Shown here: in pieces, positions 36,211-46,683 of the stretch
Layout: the number at the start of each line of letters is the position of its first letter
How positions within the stretch are numbered: the first letter of the stretch is position 1
Made by a program: the position numbers and the translations under genes
Notes under the pieces: generated by a model
Seen by the model: only the letters and a program-made list of their open reading frames with translations
Told to the model about the DNA's origin: nothing
Databases searched by the model: none
NCBI GenBank assembly: GCA_023525715.1
Contig: CM042014.1
Location: 25,312,404-25,376,403, forward strand
DNA: 64,000 nucleotides
Source: Cichorium intybus
Taxonomy: Eukaryota > Streptophyta > Magnoliopsida > Asterales > Asteraceae
Direction of reading: 5' to 3'

Positions 36211-37150
36211 TGCAAAAGGAATTGAAAACTACTTCATGTTGATGATCCATCACGGTGGAATGTTCACAAAATTCCCTAGAAGGTGTTACCTTGATGGCAA
36301 AGTCGACTACGTAGATTTTGTTGACACTAAACTCTTCCCAGTTCATGAGTTCATGAGTTCATGAGTTCATGAGTTAGACGCAATGCTTCAAGAGCTGGGG
36401 TATACAGATGACCAAACAATGTATCACCACTTTGTTATACCTTAAACTACTTTAGACTATGGGTTGCTACCTCTAGGAATGAACCGGATGTCATCAAATT
36501 AGGTAGGTATGTTCCCAATAACAAAGTAATTTCTATGTATACTGAAAATAGGCATACAAGGGTTCACACCTACTTCATGACTCCTTCGAAAGTGTTAATA
36601 GAAGATTTTGATGATGAGTCAGAGCAATCCCTAAAGTTAATGAGAAAAAGGTTGGACCTTGTAGTTTAAAGTTGGATTTGCATGCCCCTGATTCTCAAAC
36701 TTATACAGAAACACAATATCATTATACAGAAACACAATATCATTATAAGTCATGTAAGGCGGTTTGAACCTGACTACTAAAAAAGTCCCATTTCTCGAAT
36801 GCAAACGTTGGAGGAAGGGGAGAAAACCTAGGAATCACTCTAGGTTCCAATAGACAAGGAATTACCCCAACAAATACCAAAACTCGAACATGATGATTTG
36901 GTAGAAGAGAAAGAAATGGAGGAGCTCAATGCTTTCCAAAGGTACTGGGCTATGAAAAGGAAAAAAGGCTGACAAAGGAAGCAAACAACCATGACATAGA
37001 TGGATCCAAATAGAGTGTCGGTACACACATGTGACACTGATAATTCTGAAGAAAGCATCTAATGTATTGAAATCCTAAGAAAAGGTAAAAGAGAACCGGT
37101 CAAAAGGACGAATAATGACAATGTTGTTTCAAAGGTTCCCCTTAGATGAC
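36200..37150 (+). pseudogene. MULE N-terminal (PB1-like domain) remnant
   Basis: Pieces in order, broken by stops: MIHHGGMFTKFPRRCYLDGK followed by VDYVDFVDTKLFPVHEF (36240-36345); LDAMLQELGYTDDQTMYHHF (about 36379-36438); MYTENRHTRVHTYFMTPSKV (about 36535-36597). HGG.F...RRY..GKVDY.D..D.D.F..HEL is the N-terminal domain often linked to Mutator-like transposases in composite plants. A further protein-like tract runs to about 37200. The Gypsy array at 37218 cuts into it. Confidence 0.6.
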
Positions 37151-37217
37151 TGACGCAAAATCTTATCATAGAGTCTTTAAATATTTGTACTTTAGGTCGC
37201 CCTTTTCTAACGACATA

Positions 37218-39151
37218 TGAAACGACCGAAAATTTGTAATATAAATATGTAAACTAAAATGTGTGTAATTTAAGTGTTATATGTAAAAATTATGAGAAAT
37301 TATGGTTGTGAGGGTAATTTAGTCCTTTTACCATGAAAAGGGTAAATTGGTCATTTAACCAAATGCAGAAATTATTATAAAAAATTTATTATAGTTTAGG
37401 ACTAAAAATGTTAAAGATTTGATTCTATGGAAAGATAGTTGGTTGTGGTGGCCAAAGTTCAAGGAAGTTAACTTGAGGGACCAAAACTGAAAATATAAAA
37501 ATATAAAATGAGAAAAATATCTCATAAACCAACATAAAATCAGAAGTATTCCCTGGAGAGTTCTAGAGCTACGGGTCCTGAAAGTTCAAGAGTTGGAGAA
37601 GCAAGAATTGAAGCAAGGAATCAAGAACTTAACAATTGGAATTGGTGATTCCAACCTTCCAAGGTAAGAAATCAAAACCTTAGTTTAAGCTCTTGATGAT
37701 TTTCTAAGGAAACTGAAATTGGCAATTTCAGTCATAAATCATGTGGTTTAAATGATTCTACTGCTCGACAGGCGCAGTGCGCCCCTATCTTGGGCGCGGC
37801 GCGCCCTGCGCCAGGGTACAGTTGCAGTTTCAGTTCAAGAGTCCCCTGCCAAGTGATCCTCATTTTTAAGAAATGGATCAAAACTTGTCCAATTGACCTC
37901 AAATTTTAAACATATGTCTAATATGGTCCAAAACTTTATAAAAAATTATCGGAATTGAAATACGACCCTCCGAGGGTACTGTAGTAAAATACGTACAAAA
38001 TACAATTTAACTAAAGTTGTGTCATACACTTGTTTGGACCATTGATGGTATAATAAAGACTCTAACATGTTATAGAGTCAATTAAAATGTAAATTAATGT
38101 ATCATATACTATATATAGGTGCAAGTCAAATAATCGGACACCGAAAGGGTAAAGAACCGAGGGACGTCTAAACGACATTTCAAGAATTATTCGGTGAGTA
38201 CATGTAGCATTTTTACCCATTTTGGGATACATGGCAAGTAAGTAAGTATTTTTCAGATTTCATATATTATTTTTATATGTGAAAAATATTTGCAAAAATG
38301 GTCCCCTTTCTAGTTTAAATAGAAAGTTAACTGCTATATTTGAAAGTATGATTCTTGGCGATAGCCTAAATTATGATAGAGGTATGTTGAGTCAAAAGCT
38401 TGGCATTTATCCATTTCTTGTGCAAGTAATGTTTTAGTTTCAGTAAAGTATTTTATGTTTGACTGGTATTGTAACTAGCATTGTTAGTAAGGGAACTACG
38501 TTCCAACCTACCCGGGTTAGGTAAGGAGTCTACTGGGGACAACCCCTTCGCGAAGTAGACTGCCTCAGCACTTCTACTGTTAGTATTGATCCGTTCTTTC
38601 TAATTGTAGAGACTTGGGGTATCACTTATAGTGATTAACGCCCTAAGTATAAAAATCACAGCAAGCTTATAAAACCAGTCAAAGAAAGTATAAAAGATAG
38701 TATTTTTGCAAAGTTTAACACAAGATGATTTTGAGAAATAAAAAGGTATAGTATGTTTATACTATGTAGTTTTGACAATGGTTGGTGTTATGAAATTTTT
38801 ACAAAAGTTTAGAAAAGAAATTTAAAGTTTGAGTCTAAAACTCATGTAACTCACGAGACATTTTTGTCTTACGTATTATATGTTTTATGCCATGTATTCC
38901 AGGTTCAAGTATGAAGTTGTGAGAGAATTGGAAGTTTGTAAAATAAATCCTATGTTGCAAAAGAGTGGAGCTGATTACAGCTATCATGTATTGGTATTGA
39001 TTAATCCTTTCCCTTAGACTTATGGTTGTTTGATATGTATTTGTAATACCCTTTGTTGTATTTAAACAGATTTTATGGTTTTTGATGGACCGTATTCTGT
39101 AAAATATGTTTTTATGTAATATAAAAAGTTTGAAAAATTTGGGGTGTTACA
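37218..39151 (+). repeat. First LTR of the family B array
   Basis: 1,934 bp. Lacks about 255 bp corresponding to 44657-44913 of the middle LTR. Holds palindromes at 37771-37806 and a TATA-like 'ctatatatag' near 38110. Confidence 0.92.
37771..37806. repeat. Odd palindromes in the family B LTR (copy in first LTR)
   Basis: GGCGCAGTGCGCC (37771-37783) and GGGCGCGGCGCGCCC (37792-37806), 8 nt apart; repeated at 44924-44936 and 44945-44959 in the middle LTR. Very GC-rich in an AT-rich LTR. Confidence 0.95.
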
Positions 39152-39154
39152 AGT

Positions 39155-39167
39155 TGGTATCAGAGCC
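39155..39167 (+). other. Primer-binding site, first internal region of family B
   Basis: TGGTATCAGAGCC three bases after the first LTR; initiator Met-tRNA type. The second copy lies at 46308-46320. Confidence 0.92.
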
Positions 39168-39530
39168 ATAGTTTAAGCGAATTAGGATTGGATCATTCCA
39201 CTCCTAGGCTTAGACTAGTAATATAGTCAGTTAAAGTTAGTTACATAATTTGTCATGTCTTAATGAATTAAGACATTATTTGTTAATGGAATTATATGAG
39301 TTAAAAAAAAGATTAGCAAATTGATACTAGTGAACAGTAGAACCAAGTGGAAACATTGGGAACAACATGTGTAGGTGATTATGGTAATATGGGCCCGTAT
39401 TATCATAATCACAGGACGCGTATTGAGCCTAGTGTACCGCGAGGGAATACTGGGAAACTGGTGGAAACGTAATAAACTAATATTATTCTATAATATGAAA
39501 TACTAAAGTACTTGAAATTTTTATAGCAAG

Positions 39531-42500
39531 ATGCGAACTAGAAGTGGTCAAGGATCGTATGCGGAAAACCCAGATCCTAATGCAAGGCCTCCTATGCCTC
39601 CTCGACCGCCCCAAGCCGTTGATGATGGCAATTCTCGGGGTGAGGCTAATCCACCTCTATTGACCTTGGAGGCAATCCAGAAGTTATTACATGACTCGCA
39701 AGTACAAAACAGACAAGAAATGACACGTCTTCTGGATGAGCGACTGGGCGAAAGATCTAAGTCACAACCCGAAGATAGCGAGAAGAGTGTGGCTCCTGAA
39801 GGCACTAATCCAAGACAGACTTCTTCTCAGGGAGATTCTTCTTCCAAATCACAGCCTCAGTTCAAGACTAAAGGAGCCTGTACTTTCAAGGACTTTATGT
39901 CCTGTCGGCCAAAGGAGTTTAACGGGGAGATGGATCCACGAATAACAATACGGTGGTTGACCGAGATGGAACAAGTTCTTCGCATCTGTCGTTGTGACGA
40001 AGATATGAAGGTAGGGTTTGCTTCTCAGATGTTAAAGGCTGAAGCTCTTACTTGGTGGAACACTCTCCGCCGAATTAAGGGGAGTGATTTCGTGGATGCG
40101 TTGACTTGGGACGAGTTCGTTCAACGATTGAAAAGGAAGTTCTGTTTAGCTAGGCATCGAGAGAACTTGGTTAATGAATTCTTTGCCCTTGCAAAGGAAA
40201 AACAAACAGTTGATGAGTATACTAAAAAGTTCTGCGAGATGCTACCATTTCTGGAAGATACACTACCGACCGAGGCCGGAAGGATAAACCGGTATGTTAA
40301 TGGATTGCCGGCAGAATACTCGCTAGAAGTTGGAAAGGCTACTACTCTTGATGAAGCCATTGAATCTGCGGCTCGGGTTGAGAGTATGATAGAGAAAAAG
40401 GTCAAGGAACGATAAGCATTTACGGAAAAGCGAAAGTCTTCAGGAATCTCTGGAGCAAACAAGAAGAGTCGTGTTTCGTCGGGGTTTTCTAAGCAAGGTG
40501 AGGTTAAGGAATGCAAGAAGTGTGGAAAGAGGCATAGTGGGGAATGCAAGAAGGGCTCTAGTGGGTGCTATAAATGTGGTCTTCCGGGCCACCAGGCTAA
40601 AGACTGCAAGGTGAAAGATATTAGCGAGGTGGAATGTTTTAATTGCCATGAAAAGGGTCATTACAGCACCAACTGCCCCAAGAAGAAGAATGAAACATTA
40701 GTTTCCACTGCGAGTAATAAGAAGACAAAACCAGCAAAGACGAATGGGAGAGCGTTTCAGATGACCCTTGATGAGGCTAAAGAAGACCAGGATGTGGTTG
40801 TAGGTACACTCATTGTAAACTCACAACCTGCTTATGTTCTTTTTGATTCTGGAGCACATTTCTCTTTTGTGTCCCATGACTTTAGTAAACGTCTGAACAC
40901 ACCAATGAAACCATTAGATGATACTTGTATTATAGAAGTCGCGAATGGAGAACTCGTTACGGTCCGTCATGTGTATGAGGAATGTCCGGTGGAGATTAAT
41001 GGGCGAATCTTAAAGGCAAACTTGCTACCTATCGGGATTAAAGGATTCGATATTGTTATTGGGATGGATTGGCTCGGAGCTCATAATGCTAAAATTCTCT
41101 GTGGGAAACGGATAGTATCGATCAAAATGCCTGATGGTAGTAAAGTTTATATTTACGGGGAACGCCGGAAGAACATGCAAAGTCTTATTACTGCTATTAA
41201 GGCCCGTAAATGCATCCATAAAGGATGTGAATCATTTATCGCTTATGTGATGAATGGGAAGAAGGATAAGCAGAAGATGGAAGATATAAAAGTGGTCAAT
41301 GAATTCCCTGAAGTTTTTCCTGATGACTTACCTGGGTTACCACCCATTAGGCAAGTCGAATTTCGTATTGATCTGGTCCCTGGATCAAGTCCCATTGCTC
41401 GGGCACCGTACCGTCTTGCTCCTACAGAGATGAGGGAACTTATGTCCCAGTTGCAAGAACTTCTTGATAAGGGGTTTATTCGTCCCAGCTCTTCTCCTTG
41501 GGGAGCTCCAGTGTTATTTGTCAAGAAGAAAGACGGTACTATGCGTATGTGTATAGACTACAGCGAGCTCAACAAGGTGACAATCAAGAATCGATACCCT
41601 TTGCCACGAATTGATGATTTATTTGATCAGTTGCAGGGAGCTAGTTATTTCTCTAAAATTGATCTCCGTTTTGGGTATCATCAAGTACGGGTGAAAGATG
41701 AAGATATATGTAAGACTGCCTTCCGAACTCGATACGGTCACTATGAATTTTTAGTGATGCCATTCGGTCTCACTAATGCCCCAGCTGTGTTTATGGACCT
41801 CATGAATAGGGTCTGTAAACCTTTTCTTGACAGATTTGTCATCGTTTTCATTGATGATATTCTGGTCTATTCGAAAAGTGAGGCGGAGCATGAAGTGCAC
41901 CTACGTGAAGTGCTGCATACTTTGAAGAATGAACAGTTATATGCGAAGTTGTCAAAGTGTGATTTGGTTGCGGGAAGTTCAATTCCTGGGTCATGTTGTT
42001 TCAGCTAAAGGTATTAAAGTGGACCCAGCAAAAATAGAAGCGGTAATGAAATGGGAGCCACCGAAAACACCTACAGAAGTTAGGAGTTTTCTTGGATTAG
42101 CCGGTTATTACCGACGGTTTATCCAAAATTTTTCTAAAATAGCAGTGCCATTGACGCAGCTAACCCGGAAAGAAGTGAAATTCGTCTGGGGAGAAAAACA
42201 ACAAGAAGCCTTTGAAATATTAAAGAAGAAGCTGTGTGAAGCTCCAGTATTATCTTTACCAGAAGGCACGGAAGAGTTTGTAGTATACAGCGATGCGTCT
42301 AATAGAGGTCTTGGTTGTGTACTTATGCAACGGGGCAAAGTTATCGCCTATGCTTCTAGACAGCTAAAAGATGCAGAAACACGTTATACTACTCACGATC
42401 TAGAATTGGCTGCAATTGTGTTTGCATTGAAGATTTGGAGGCACTATCTGTATGGAACGAAATGCAAGATATATACAGATCATAAAAGTCTACAATATCT

Positions 42501-44105
42501 TTTTACTCAAAAAGAATTGAATTTGAGACAGACACGCTGGATTGAGCTCGTGAATGATTATGATTGTGAGATAATATATCACGAAGGAAAAGCCAATGTA
42601 GTAGCTGATGCTTTAAGCCGAAAAATTCGTGAAAAAATTATCAAAGGGAGATCTATGAGAATTGAAGTAGTTTCAACTTTAATTCAGAAGATTAAAGAAG
42701 CTCAAGAAAGTGCCTTAACCGAAGAAAATATAAAGAAAGAAAAACTTGGAAAGAAGGTGATGTTTGAAGCAAATACACAAGGATTGCGTACTTTTAAAGG
42801 ACGTATTTGGGTTCCCAAATATGGAAAAACCAGAAAGATAGTCTTGGATGATTCTCACAAATCCAAGTATTCTATACATCCTGGAAGTACGAAAACATAT
42901 CAAGGTTTAAAGCAACATTACTGGTGGCCAGGGATGAAAAAGAGAATAGCAAAGTACATATCCCACTGTGAGACCTGTGCACAAGTGAAAGCAGAACATC
43001 AGGTGCCGTATGGTAGTGCGCAGTCGTTGCAGATACCAGCAGGGAAGTGGGAAGAATTAACCATGGATTTTGTCATGGGGTTGCCGAGAACACGAAGAGG
43101 ACACGATAGTATATGGGTCATTGTTGACAGATTGACCAAAAGTGCCCTATTTCTCGCGTATAAAGAAACTGCCTCACTTGGAGACTTAGCTCAGTTGTAC
43201 ATCGATGAAGTGATCAGACGTTATGGAGCACCTTTGTCCATAGTCTCAGATAGAGATCCTCGATTCACGTCTAACTTTTGGGATTCTCTACAAGAAAAGA
43301 TGGGAACTCGAATCAAGATGAGTACAGCCTATCACCCTCAAACAGATGGGCAAAGCGAATGTACTATTCAGACCTTGGAGGATATGTTGCGATCGTGTGC
43401 CATTGATTTTGGAGGTAGTTGGGATCAGCACCTACCATTAGTAGAATTCTCGTATAACAACAGTTATCACTCAAGCATCAAGATGCCGCCTTTTGAAGCC
43501 TTATATGGTAGGAAGTGTAGAACCCCGGTATGTTGGTTAGAAGCTGGTGAAGCAAAACTCACTGGGCCAGAAATTGTAAGAATGACAAATGAAAAGATTG
43601 GTGTAATACAAGCCAAAGAAGCTATTCAAATTTGAAGAAAAGACCTTATGATCTAAAAGAAGGCGATTTGGTGATGATAAAGGTATCACCTTGGAAGGGA
43701 GTGATAAGGTTTGGTAAGAGAGGAAAGTTGAGTCCAAGATATATTGGACCCTTCAAGATTCTAAAAAGAATCGGTTTACAAGCATTCAAGTTGGAATTAC
43801 CACAGGAACTCAGGGGAATACATGATACATTTCATGTATGTTATCTCAAGAAATACTTTGGGAAGAAGGAGTTAACCATTCCTTTAGAAGAGTTAAGGGT
43901 GGAAACACTCAACAGACTAGTGGAAGAACCTGAGGCGATGTTAGAGGTAAAAACCAAGAAGTTAAGGAACAGAGAGATTGATTTAGTGTTGGTCAAATGG
44001 AAGCATTCACTGGGCTCAGACTTGACTTGGGAAACATTGGAAAGCATGAAGAAAAGATACCCTAATTTTACAGATTTTGAAGCGATTTCGAGGATGGAAT
44101 CCTAA
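39531..44105 (+). pseudogene. Gypsy chromovirus gag-pol, first copy, three breaks
   Basis: Gag starts at 39531 (MRTRSGQGSYAENPDPNARP) with a retrotransposon capsid (about residues 110-270). A TAA at 40413 stops it before the zinc knuckles, which follow in the same frame (CKKCGKRHSGEC; CYKCGLPGHQAKDC; CFNCHEKGHYSTNC). Protease VLFDSGAHFSF, then RT with FIDDILVYS; a frameshift near 41963 follows RT. RNase H (YSDASNRGLGCVLM, YTDHKSL), integrase HHCC (HCETC) and core (MDFVMGL, SDRDPRF, QSECTIQ) come next. A 25-bp deletion at 43615 breaks the frame again before the C-terminal, chromodomain-like part (LVKWKHSLGSDLTWE). RT has Phe in KIDLRFGYHQ where copy 2 has Ser. Confidence 0.93.
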
Positions 44106-44120
44106 TTAGGGGGAGGTAGT
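44105..44120 (+). other. Polypurine tract before the middle LTR
   Basis: 'attagggggaggtagt' directly before TGAAACG; priming site for plus-strand DNA. Second copy at 51283-51298. Confidence 0.85.
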
Positions 44121-46304
44121 TGAAACGACCGAAAATTTGTAATATAAATATGTAAACTAAAATGTGTGTAATTTAAGTGTTATATGTAAAAATTATGAGA
44201 AATTATGGTTGTGAGGGTAATTTAGTCCTTTTACCATGAAAAGGGTAAATTGGTCATTTAACCAAATGCAGAAATTATTATAAAAAAAAAATTATTATAG
44301 TTTAGGACTAAAAATGTTAAAGATTTGATTCTATGGAAAGATAGTTGGTTGTGGTGGCCAAAGTTCAAGGAAGTTAACTTGAGGGACCAAAACTGAAAAT
44401 ATAAAATGACAAAAATATCTCATAAACCAACATAAAATCAGAAGTATTCCCTGGAGAGTTCTAGAGCTACGGGTCCTGAAAGTTCAAGAGTTGGAGAAGC
44501 AAGAATTGAAGCAAGGAATCAAGAACTTAACAATTGGAATTGGTGATTCCAACCTTCCAAGGTAAGAAATCAAAACCTTAGTTTAAGCTCTTGATGATTT
44601 TCTAAGGAAACGGAAATTGGCAATTTCAGTCATAAATCATGTGGTTTAAATGATTCAACACTTCCATTAAGTCATGCTAAAAGAACTTAATTCAAGAAAA
44701 TGGAAGTAGGATGCTATTTTGCAAGAATTTAGATTTTGATCAAGAACCCTAGATTTTGAGTTCTTGTGATTAATCCGATTTTAATGGTTTAAAACTTGAA
44801 GAAATTGAAGGGTTTTAGTCTTGGGATAAACCCCTATCGATTAAGTGGAGTATTCAGCACTTAATAGGAGAAATTGGGAAATTGTAGCATAAAATCGGGG
44901 AAAATCTGGGCTGCTGCTCGACAGGCGCAGTGCGCCCCTATCTTGGGCGCGGCGCGCCCTGCGCCAGGGTACAGTTGCAGTTTCAGTTCAAGAGTCCCCT
45001 GCCAAGTGATCCTCATTTTTAAGAAATGGATCAAAACTTGTCCAATTGACCTCAAATTTTAAACATATGTCTAATATGGTCCAAAACTTTATAAAAAATT
45101 ATCGGAATTGAAATACGACCCTCCGAGGGTACTGTAGTAAAATACGTACAAAATACAATTTAACTAAAGTTGTGTCATACACTTGTTTGGACCATTGATG
45201 GTATAATAAAGACTCTAACATGTTATAGAGTCAATTAAAATGTAAATTAATGTATCATATACTATATATAGGTGCAAGTCAAATAATCGGACACCGAAAG
45301 GGTAAAGAACCGAGGGACGTCTAAACGACATTTCAAGAATTATTCGGTGAGTACATGTAGCATTTTTACCCATTTTGGGATACATGGCAAGTAAGTAAGT
45401 ATTTTTCAGATTTCATATATTATTTTTATATGTGAAAAATATTTGCAAAAATGGTCCCCTTTCTAGTTTAAATAGAAAGTTAACTGCTATATTTGAAAGT
45501 ATGATTCTTGGCAATAGCCTAAATTATGATAGAGGTATGTTGAGTCAAAAGTTTGGCATTTAGCCATTTCTTGTGCAAGTAATGTTTTAGTTTCAGTAAA
45601 GTATTTTATGTTTGACTGGTATTGTAACTAGCATTGTTAGTAAGGGAACTACGTTCCAACCTACCCGGGTTAGGTAAGGAGTCTACTGGGGACAACCCCT
45701 TCGCGAAGTAGACTGCCTCAGCACTTCTACTGTTAGTATTGATCCGTTCTTTCTAATTGTAGAGACTTGGGGTATCACTTATAGTGATTAACGCCCTAAG
45801 TATAAAAATCCCAGCAAGCTTATAAAACCAGTCAAAGAAAGTATAAAAGATAGTATTTTTGCAAAGTTTAACACAAGATGATTTTGAGAAATAAAAAGGT
45901 ATAGTATGTTTATACTATGTAGTTTTGACAATGGTTGGTGTTATGAAATTTTTACAAAAGTTTAGAAAAGAAATTTAAAGTTTGAGTCTAAAACTCATGT
46001 AACTCACGAGACATTTTTGTCTTACGTATTATATGTTTTATGCCATGTATTCCAGGTTCAAGTATGAAGTTGTGAGAGAATTGGAAGTTTGTAAAATAAA
46101 TCCTATGTTGCAAAAGAGTGGAGCTGATTACAGCTATCATGTATTGGTATTGATTAATCCTTTCCCTTAGACTTATGGTTGTTTGATATGTATTTGTAAT
46201 ACCCTTTGTTGTATTTAAACAGATTTTATGGTTTTTGATGGACCGTATTCTGTAAAATATGTTTTTATGTAATATAAAAAGTTTGAAAAATTTGGGGTGT
46301 TACA
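44121..46304 (+). repeat. Middle LTR of the family B array (longest)
   Basis: 2,184 bp, without the deletions seen in the outer two. Shared boundary of both internal regions; no target duplication on either side. Confidence 0.92.
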
Positions 46305-46683
46305 AGTTGGTATCAGAGCCATAGTTTAAGCGAATTAGGATTGGATCATTCCACTCCTAGGCTTAGACTAGTAATATAGTCAGTTAAAGTTAGTTACATA
46401 ATTTGTCATGTCTTAATGAATTAAGACATTATTTGTTAATGGAATTATATGAGTTAAAAAAAAGATTAGCAAATTGATACTAGTGAACAGTAGAACCAAG
46501 TGGAAACATTGGGAACAACATGTGTAGGTGATTATGGTAATATGGGCCCGTATTATCATAATCACAGGACGCGTATTGAGCCTAGTGTACCGCGAGGGAA
46601 TACTGGGAAACTGGTGGAAACGTAATAAACTAATATTATTCTATAATATGAAATACTAAAGTACTTGAAATTTTTATAGCAAG

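Noticed and set aside
39548..43737. Minus-strand frames within the Gypsy array (and their copies 7,153 bp further on)
   Set aside because: Antisense shadows of gag-pol with no recognisable domain.
37218..44105. Array as two independent insertions, one beside or into the other
   Set aside because: The middle LTR is shared and has no target duplication, and the internal regions share private breaks; recombination is simpler.
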